Shown here in pieces: positions 5,255-9,666 of a stretch of DNA of 9,666 nt. Source of the stretch: an uncultured Clostridia bacterium (GTDB lineage Bacteria; Bacillota; Clostridia; Christensenellales; Borkfalkiaceae). A program made the translations under genes and the position numbers. The stretch spans positions 1 to 9,666 of the forward strand of contig CAMPBJ010000026.1 in assembly GCA_946637575.1 (NCBI GenBank), read 5' to 3'. Every line of letters starts with the position of its first letter. The first letter of the stretch is position 1. The notes under the pieces are model-generated. The model did not search any database, was not told the DNA's origin, and saw only the letters and a program-made list of their open reading frames with translations.

Positions 5255-6753
5255 TATTTTACCGGCTTCATGGTCGGGAACAAAATTACGTCCCTTATCG
5301 ACGCGCTGTCGGTAAGGAGCATAACGAGCCTGTCAACGCCGAATCCCAGCCCGCCCGTCGGGGGCATACCGTATTCTAACGCGGTAATGAAATCTTCGTC
5401 CACCTTCGCGTCGTTTCCGCCTTTCGCTCTCTTCGCCTCTACCTGACGGACGAATCTTTCTTTCTGGTCGATAGGATCGTTTAACTCCGAGAACGCGTTG
5501 CCCATCTCCCTTGCGTAGATAAAGTACTCGAATCTTTCGGTAAAAGCGGGGTTATCTTTCTTTCTCTTCGCAAGCGGAGAGTTTTCCACCGGGTAATCGT
5601 AAATTATGGTCGGTGAAATAAGTTTTTCTTCGACGAACGCGTCGAAAAACGCGATAAGAACGTGCCCTTTCGTCGCCGACTCGCCCTCTTCCACGGTAAC
5701 GCCCTTTTCCTTTGCGGCTTTTCTTGCGTCAGCGTCCGTCTTCCAGTCCGAATACGAAACGCCCGCGTATTTTTCGACCGCTTCCGCCATTGTAAGTCTC
5801 TCCCACGGCTTTCCCATGTCTATCGGAACGCCCTGATAGGTGATCTTCGTCGTTCCGCAGACGTTTTCCGTGATCGTGCGGTACATATTTTCGATAAGAT
5901 CCATCATATCGTGGTAGTCGCTGTACGCCTGATACATTTCGACCGTGGTAAACTCCGGGTTGTGCGACCTGTCCATACCTTCGTTGCGGAATATCCTTCC
6001 GACTTCGTACACCCTGTCGAACCCGCCGACAATAAGTCTTTTTAAGTAAAGTTCGGTTTCGATACGGAGATACATATCTATGTCGAGCGCGTTATGGTGC
6101 GTCTTAAACGGTCTTGCCGCCGCCCCTATTTCCAACGGTTGCAAAACGGGCGTGTCCACTTCTAAGTACCCCACGCCGTCGAGATACTTTCTTATCTCGC
6201 TTAAAATCTTCGAGCGCTTAATAAACGTGTCCTTTACTTCGGGGTTTGCGATCAGGTCGACTTCCCTTTGACGGTATCTCGTGTCCTCGTCCTTTAACCC
6301 GTGGTACTTTTCGGGAAGGGGAAGCAGAGACTTCGAAAGAAGTTCGATACTCTGCGCGTGGACGGATATTTCGCCCGTTCTCGTCTTGAACACGAACCCC
6401 GTGATCCCGATTATGTCGCCGATATCGTAATCTTTGAACGCGGTATAGTCGTCCGCAAGTTCGTTTACGGAAAGATAGGACTGAATCGTTCCCTTGCCGT
6501 CAAGGATCACGGCAAAGGAGGCTTTACCCATAATTCGCTTGGAGATAAGCCTTCCAGCCACGCCTACGGTCTTGTTTTCGAACTCTTCGTAATTTCCTTT
6601 TATATCCGCGCTGAAAGCCGTTCTGTCGTATCTGACCTTTTCGTAAGGATTTTTGCCTTCCGCGGTGAGGTTTGCGAGTTTTTCCCTTCTTACCCTTAAT
6701 ATTTCGCTTAAATCCTGTTCTGTTTCCGGGGTGAGATTTTTATTTTCTTCCAT
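5254..6753 (-). CDS. lysS: lysyl-tRNA synthetase, class II
   Basis: LysS charges tRNA(Lys) with lysine using ATP. The 499-residue product (from the ATG at 6753) has the N-terminal OB-fold anticodon-binding domain (about 60-140, with GVAGRLISKRIMGKASF). The class II catalytic core follows: motif 1 YLEVDTPVLQP (196-206), AAARPF and THHNALDIDMYLRIETELYL (about 212-237), motif 2 FRNEGMDRSHNPEFT (255-269) and motif 3 GGLGFGVDRL (467-476). The length equals typical bacterial LysS. A TTG at 6774 would add seven residues and overlap greA by TTGA. I prefer 6753 because AAGGAAG stands 5 nt before it. The gene follows greA by 17 nt and overlaps the next gene by one base (TAATG). greA-lysS pairing is common in Clostridia. 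Confidence 0.97.
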   Translation of the reverse strand: MEENKNLTPETEQDLSEILRVRREKLANLTAEGKNPYEKVRYDRTAFSADIKGNYEEFENKTVGVAGRLISKRIMGKASFAVILDGKGTIQSYLSVNELADDYTAFKDYDIGDIIGITGFVFKTRTGEISVHAQSIELLSKSLLPLPEKYHGLKDEDTRYRQREVDLIANPEVKDTFIKRSKILSEIRKYLDGVGYLEVDTPVLQPLEIGAAARPFKTHHNALDIDMYLRIETELYLKRLIVGGFDRVYEVGRIFRNEGMDRSHNPEFTTVEMYQAYSDYHDMMDLIENMYRTITENVCGTTKITYQGVPIDMGKPWERLTMAEAVEKYAGVSYSDWKTDADARKAAKEKGVTVEEGESATKGHVLIAFFDAFVEEKLISPTIIYDYPVENSPLAKRKKDNPAFTERFEYFIYAREMGNAFSELNDPIDQKERFVRQVEAKRAKGGNDAKVDEDFITALEYGMPPTGGLGFGVDRLVMLLTDSASIRDVILFPTMKPVK

Positions 6754-6758
6754 TTTAT

Positions 6759-6765
6759 CTTCCTT
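6759..6765 (-). promoter_or_regulatory. ribosome binding site deciding the lysS start
   Basis: AAGGAAG on the minus strand sits 5 nt before the ATG at 6753. It overlaps the region that would be coding if the TTG at 6774 were used, so it favours the ATG. Confidence 0.75.
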
Positions 6766-6770
6766 GTAGA

Positions 6771-7235
6771 TCAATAAACCTTTTTGATGGTGATAGAGAA
6801 AGTGCCCGCGGGCGCTTCGACGACGACTTTATCGCCCGCCTTCTGCCCTAAAAGCGCTTTGCCGATGGGGGATTCGTTGGAGATCCTGCCCTGTTCGACG
6901 TCAGATTCGGTAGTGCCGACGATCTCGTAAGTGCAAAGTTCGCCGTCCGCGTCGATAAAATCGACCTTGCTACCCAAAGAGACCGCGCCTTTCTTCGCGC
7001 TTTCTTTAATGATGACCGCGTACTTTAACTTGGCTTCGATCTCCTGTATTTCGCCCTCGATCATCGCCTGTTCGTTCTTCGCCGCGTCGTACTCCGCGTT
7101 TTCCGAAAGGTCGCCGAATTCCCTTGCCGTTTTGATCCTTTCGGTGATCTCCGCACGCTTTACGCGTTTTAAGTAGTCAAGACGTTTTTCAAGTTCCTCT
7201 TTGCCTTCTTTTGTAAGCATTACTTCTTCTGCCAT
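6771..7235 (-). CDS. greA: transcription elongation factor GreA
   Basis: GreA enters the RNA polymerase secondary channel and stimulates cleavage of backtracked RNA, rescuing stalled complexes. The 154-residue product has the N-terminal antiparallel coiled coil (about 1-77). Its tip motif AREFGDLSENAEYDAAKNEQ at 38-57 holds the acidic Asp42 and Glu45 needed for Mg2+-dependent cleavage. The FKBP-like C-terminal domain follows (about 83-154) with the conserved SNESPIGKALLGQKAGD (118-134). The length is exactly as expected. AAGGAG lies 6 nt before the ATG. It is the first gene of the long minus-strand operon, under a consensus promoter; lysS follows after 17 nt. Confidence 0.98.
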   Translation of the reverse strand: MAEEVMLTKEGKEELEKRLDYLKRVKRAEITERIKTAREFGDLSENAEYDAAKNEQAMIEGEIQEIEAKLKYAVIIKESAKKGAVSLGSKVDFIDADGELCTYEIVGTTESDVEQGRISNESPIGKALLGQKAGDKVVVEAPAGTFSITIKKVY

Positions 7236-7292
7236 TTTTATCTCCTTTTTTAATAGCGGAATTCCTACTACCCCACTATATTATCTTTTTAC
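7236..7292 (-). other. greA mRNA leader (about 57 nt)
   Basis: This spans from the inferred transcription start near 7292 to the greA ATG. It is AT-rich and contains the palindrome GGAATTCC (7258-7265) and the AAGGAG ribosome binding site (7242-7247). I see no riboswitch, T-box or attenuator; it is too short for the known classes that regulate aminoacyl-tRNA synthetase genes. Confidence 0.6.
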
Positions 7293-7298
7293 TGAATA

Positions 7299-7327
7299 AT
7301 TATAATATTTACCCGCCGTTTTGTCAA
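7299..7327 (-). promoter_or_regulatory. consensus sigma-A promoter of the greA operon
   Basis: Minus strand: -35 TTGACA at 7322-7327, 17-nt spacer, -10 TATAAT at 7299-7304, all twelve bases matching consensus. The start is expected near 7292. It should give strong constitutive expression of greA, lysS, the membrane protein, tmk, holB and ricT, as I find no other promoter or terminator down to 1851. Confidence 0.92.
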
Positions 7328-7369
7328 CAACTACGCGCGTTTTGCGTTCGCATTTTTTCTATCCCGCTA

Positions 7370-7398
7370 TTGCAAATAAAATACCGCCGTGGTATAAT
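7370..7398 (+). promoter_or_regulatory. extended -10 promoter of the lipoprotein gene
   Basis: Plus strand: -10 TATAAT at 7393-7398 preceded by TG at 7390-7391, a perfect extended -10. A weak -35 TTGCAA lies at 7370-7375 with 17-nt spacing. The start is expected near 7405, about 25 nt before the ATG. It is divergent from the greA promoter; the two -35 boxes are 42 nt apart. Confidence 0.82.
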
Positions 7399-7413
7399 TG
7401 CTTTATATTTTAT

Positions 7414-7421
7414 AAAAAGGA
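7414..7421 (+). promoter_or_regulatory. ribosome binding site of the lipoprotein gene
   Basis: AAAAAGGA ends 8 nt before the ATG at 7430. An in-frame ATG at 7421 overlaps this site and so is unlikely to be the start. Starting at 7430 also gives a clean signal peptide. Confidence 0.7.
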
Positions 7422-7429
7422 TGCCGAAT

Positions 7430-9666
7430 ATGAAAAAACTTTTTCTGTTTCTCACTTTGCTCTTTTTAATGGCAGGGCTTTCGGTCGCCTGCGGCTGTAA
7501 TTCCGGCGGTAATCCCGGCGGTAATTCCGGCGGAAGCGTAACTCCGCCGCCCATAGTCGAACCGGAAGAAGATCCGAGACTTAAAGATCCCGCTTTTGCG
7601 CCGTTCGACGTTCGGATCAACTCTTCAAATCAACTCGAACTCCTTTCCGTAAAGGATAAGACGATCTCTTCCGTAAATATCCCGAGCGGCACGGACGTTA
7701 TCTACGTCAACGCGTTTAAGGGTTGCGATAATCTTACGGCGGTAACCTTCCCCGACACGTTAAGAAGTATCCAAATCTCCGCTTTCGAGGGTTGCCCCCT
7801 CGAAACTTTGGAGTTTCCGACTTCTCTTGGCTCTATCTCACAGTACGCGTTTAAGGATTGTAAACATTTAAGGAGCGTTACACTTCCTTCGACTATTACA
7901 TACCTCAACGACAGCGCGTTTTCAGGGTGTTACGACCTTGCGGAAGTGGTTTACGACGGGGATCTGACGATAACTCCCGGCTATTATCATTACGGTGTCG
8001 CACGGTATGCGGCGACCGTTCACTCGGGCGAAAGCGTCCTGACCTTAAAAGACGGTTACTACTGGATACCCGGAGATGACGACGCGATACTTGTCGGTAT
8101 TGCCGACGATCCCCAAGGAATATTAGAACTCCCCTCTTCTTTCGACGGAAAGTCTTATAAAATAAACCGCTATTTTGCGGCGGAAAGAAAGGGTATTACC
8201 GCGGTCGTTATCCCCGACGGCGTTACGGAAATCGGCGAATACGCGTTCTACGGGTGCGACGGGATATTCGACGTAACGATAGGAAACGGCGTGTCTGTCA
8301 TCGACAGGAACGCTTTCCCGGATAGTGTGATAAAAAAGGCAGCCCTTCCCGCTTCGGTGTTAAAGTCAGACTTTTTAAACTTCCGTAAAGGACAGATCGT
8401 TTTCCTTGAAATAACTTCGGGCGAGGAACTCCCCGCTTACGGTCTCGCGAGTTACTATAACCTCGTGTCTTTGACTCTCCCGTCGACATTAAAACGCCTT
8501 CCGGAAGGAACGGTCTGCTACGACGATAAACTTTTAATTGAAATAATCGACCACAGCGGACTTGTTTACGATTTAGAGTCGAGCGAATACGATTATACGT
8601 ATATCACCGAAAACGCCTTATTCCTCTCCCGCGAAGACGACGCGGAGAGTGTTATCGACGTGGTGGACGGCTACTGTTTCTTTACCAAAGAGTCTAAGGT
8701 CTACCTTTTAGGGTACCTTGGAAACGACGAGGAACTCGTCCTCCCCTCCGACTACAATGGCGAAACTTACGAGATATATAAATACGCTTTCCGCTATAAC
8801 AGGATAAAGAAACTCACAATTCCCGAAGGTATAACCACGATAGGCGAATGGGCGTTCTCTTATTCTACGCAATTAGAAGAAGTCGTCGCTCCGAGCGTAA
8901 CTTCGATCGGCGACAGGGCGTTCGACCAGTGCTACAAGTTATACGACGAAAACGGATATATAATAATCGCGGATCAACTTATCAGTTATAAATCCGAATT
9001 AAAGACCGAACACATCGTAGTTCCGGACGGAGTAAAGGCAATCAAGCGCTTTGCGTTCAGTCATAACGAAAAACTGACTTCCCTTACGATTCCCGGTTCG
9101 GTCAAAGAATTAGGAGATCAAGTCGTAATCTCCTGCCCTAACCTTACGGTTCTCAATTTAAGCGAAGGGCTTGTCAAAATAGGCAAAAACGCGTTTTCCG
9201 GCACTAAAATAGAGTCGCTCGTTCTTCCCGATTCTCTCACGGATATGGGAGAATACGCATTTGCTGGGTGCAGAGAATTGACTTCCGTCGTATTCGGAAA
9301 ATGGCTACAAAACATACCCGTGTGCGCTTTTAGCGGTTGTTCGGCGTTAGAATCCGTAACCTTTAAAAACGGGCTTTACTCCATAGGCGACGCGGCGTTT
9401 ACCGAATGCTCTTCATTAAAAGCGATATCTTTCCCCGAAGGGCTTGTCGAAATAGGGAACGGCGCGTTCTCGGGGTGCAAAAAACTCCGCACGGTGGCTT
9501 TCCCGCTTTCGCTTAAAAAGATAGAACAAAACGCGTTCCGTTACTGTTACGATCTTTACAGCGTAACTTTAAGAGGAAACCTTGAAAGTATAAGCGGATA
9601 CGCGTTCGAAGACTGCTATTCGCTCGTGGAAGTTATCAACAAGAGTTCGCTCGATATCACGGCGGG
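7430..9666 (+). CDS. BspA-like leucine-rich-repeat surface lipoprotein (3' end outside window)
   Basis: The frame is open from the ATG to the right edge: at least 745 residues, with no stop seen. Residues 1-20 form a lipoprotein signal peptide (MKKLFLFLTLLFLMAGLSVA) with lipid-anchored Cys21 (SVAC; Ser at -3 is less typical) and a second Cys23. A Gly/Asn/Ser linker (24-36) and a Pro/Glu stretch lead to BspA/TpLRR (LRR_5) repeats of 22-23 residues, pattern LxxVxxPxxLxxIGxxAFxGC. Repeats occupy about 64-175, 253-375, 446-505 and 530-745. Between them lie non-LRR segments, two of which (about 203-250 and 408-454) share DGY, LxG, LPS and GxxYxI and resemble each other. Known relatives are surface adhesins or host/matrix-binding proteins in Bacteroidetes, spirochaetes, Trichomonas and gut Bacillota; ligand unknown here. 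It has its own promoter, divergent from greA. Any C-terminal domain is beyond the edge. Confidence 0.9.
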   Translation, partial: MKKLFLFLTLLFLMAGLSVACGCNSGGNPGGNSGGSVTPPPIVEPEEDPRLKDPAFAPFDVRINSSNQLELLSVKDKTISSVNIPSGTDVIYVNAFKGCDNLTAVTFPDTLRSIQISAFEGCPLETLEFPTSLGSISQYAFKDCKHLRSVTLPSTITYLNDSAFSGCYDLAEVVYDGDLTITPGYYHYGVARYAATVHSGESVLTLKDGYYWIPGDDDAILVGIADDPQGILELPSSFDGKSYKINRYFAAERKGITAVVIPDGVTEIGEYAFYGCDGIFDVTIGNGVSVIDRNAFPDSVIKKAALPASVLKSDFLNFRKGQIVFLEITSGEELPAYGLASYYNLVSLTLPSTLKRLPEGTVCYDDKLLIEIIDHSGLVYDLESSEYDYTYITENALFLSREDDAESVIDVVDGYCFFTKESKVYLLGYLGNDEELVLPSDYNGETYEIYKYAFRYNRIKKLTIPEGITTIGEWAFSYSTQLEEVVAPSVTSIGDRAFDQCYKLYDENGYIIIADQLISYKSELKTEHIVVPDGVKAIKRFAFSHNEKLTSLTIPGSVKELGDQVVISCPNLTVLNLSEGLVKIGKNAFSGTKIESLVLPDSLTDMGEYAFAGCRELTSVVFGKWLQNIPVCAFSGCSALESVTFKNGLYSIGDAAFTECSSLKAISFPEGLVEIGNGAFSGCKKLRTVAFPLSLKKIEQNAFRYCYDLYSVTLRGNLESISGYAFEDCYSLVEVINKSSLDITA
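7499..7534 (+). repeat. three 12-bp tandem units encoding the Asn-(Ser/Pro)-Gly-Gly linker
   Basis: AATTCCGGCGGT, AATCCCGGCGGT and AATTCCGGCGGA are three adjacent in-frame 12-bp units differing by one base each. They encode NSGG, NPGG, NSGG just after the lipidated cysteine, forming a flexible spacer. Being a multiple of three, gain or loss of a unit would keep the frame. Confidence 0.85.
9026..9646 (+). repeat. nine consecutive 69-bp (23-residue) LRR units
   Basis: The conserved Ile/Leu/Met codon of the IGxxAF core recurs at 9041, 9110, 9179, 9245, 9314, 9383, 9452, 9521 and 9590. Spacing is 69 bp, except one 66-bp step. Units are diverged in sequence but keep GCGTTY or near variants for Ala-Phe in most copies, and a following Gly-Cys or Cys in many. 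Shorter runs occur at 7700-7904 (69, 66, 69), 8231-8300 and 8840-8906. Confidence 0.88.

Noticed and set aside
5662..6699. Plus-strand open frames of 127 and 132 codons opposite lysS
   Set aside because: Their composition mirrors lysS codon bias on the reverse strand; no ribosome binding site or promoter supports them.
6754..6774. TTG start for lysS at 6774
   Set aside because: It overlaps greA and contains the good ribosome binding site of the ATG at 6753, which gives the usual family length.
7421..7429. ATG at 7421 as lipoprotein start
   Set aside because: It overlaps the ribosome binding site and would put three extra residues ahead of the standard MKK signal peptide start.
7236..7429. 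T-box or other riboswitch upstream of the greA-lysS operon
   Set aside because: The leader is only about 57 nt and lacks the conserved T-box sequence and an antiterminator/terminator pair.
7324..9315. Several short minus-strand open frames opposite the lipoprotein gene
   Set aside because: All lie within the continuous plus-strand LRR reading frame and have no start signals. The Pro/Leu-rich one near 7500 is simply the antisense of the Gly-rich linker repeats.
7655..9646. The regular repeat spacing as a possible CRISPR or noncoding repeat array
   Set aside because: The repeats are in-frame codons of LRR units, diverged from each other, with no identical direct repeats separated by unique spacers.

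Overview
The window reads as chromosomal housekeeping DNA from a low-to-mid GC Bacillota, most likely a gut-type Clostridia. The evidence is RicT (a Bacillota-typical protein), a Bacillus-like tmk-holB-ricT-trmN6-rsmI gene order, a 2[4Fe-4S] clostridial ferredoxin, sigma-A promoters close to consensus, strong AAGGAGG-type ribosome binding sites, and a BspA-like leucine-rich-repeat lipoprotein. The exact lineage cannot be fixed from the sequence alone. I see no tRNA, rRNA, CRISPR array, insertion sequence, phage gene or attachment site.

Minus-strand block (84-7235, read right to left). A consensus promoter (TTGACA, 17 nt, TATAAT) upstream of greA drives a tightly packed run: greA (transcript cleavage factor), lysS (lysyl-tRNA synthetase), an unrecognised single-pass membrane protein, tmk (thymidylate kinase), holB (DNA polymerase III delta-prime) and ricT (RNase Y partner). 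Junctions are 17 nt or less, or overlapping (1, 4 and 16 nt). Immediately after ricT lies a second excellent promoter, then a 56-residue ferredoxin that is easily overlooked because it is so short, then a hairpin terminator. trmN6-like methyltransferase and rsmI follow, 2 nt apart. In Bacillus the order is tmk-yaaQ-yaaR-holB-ricT-yabA-yabB-yazA-rsmI. Here yaaQ, yaaR, yabA and yazA are absent and an independently promoted ferredoxin cassette occupies the ricT-trmN6 junction.

Plus-strand block (7370-9666). Divergent from greA, an extended -10 promoter drives a long gene cut by the right edge. It encodes a lipoprotein signal peptide, a Gly/Asn/Pro linker and many 22-23 residue BspA/TpLRR repeats, broken by hairpin-like non-LRR segments. 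It is probably a surface-anchored adhesin or binding protein.

How they work together: the minus block is an information-processing cluster (transcription fidelity, tRNA charging, dTTP supply, clamp loading, mRNA processing, tRNA/rRNA methylation). The lipoprotein is an unrelated surface gene that only shares the intergenic region. I do not see a clear new multi-gene system. The points most worth attention are the ferredoxin cassette beside a cysteine-enriched RicT, the unknown membrane protein inside the operon, and the modular lipoprotein.
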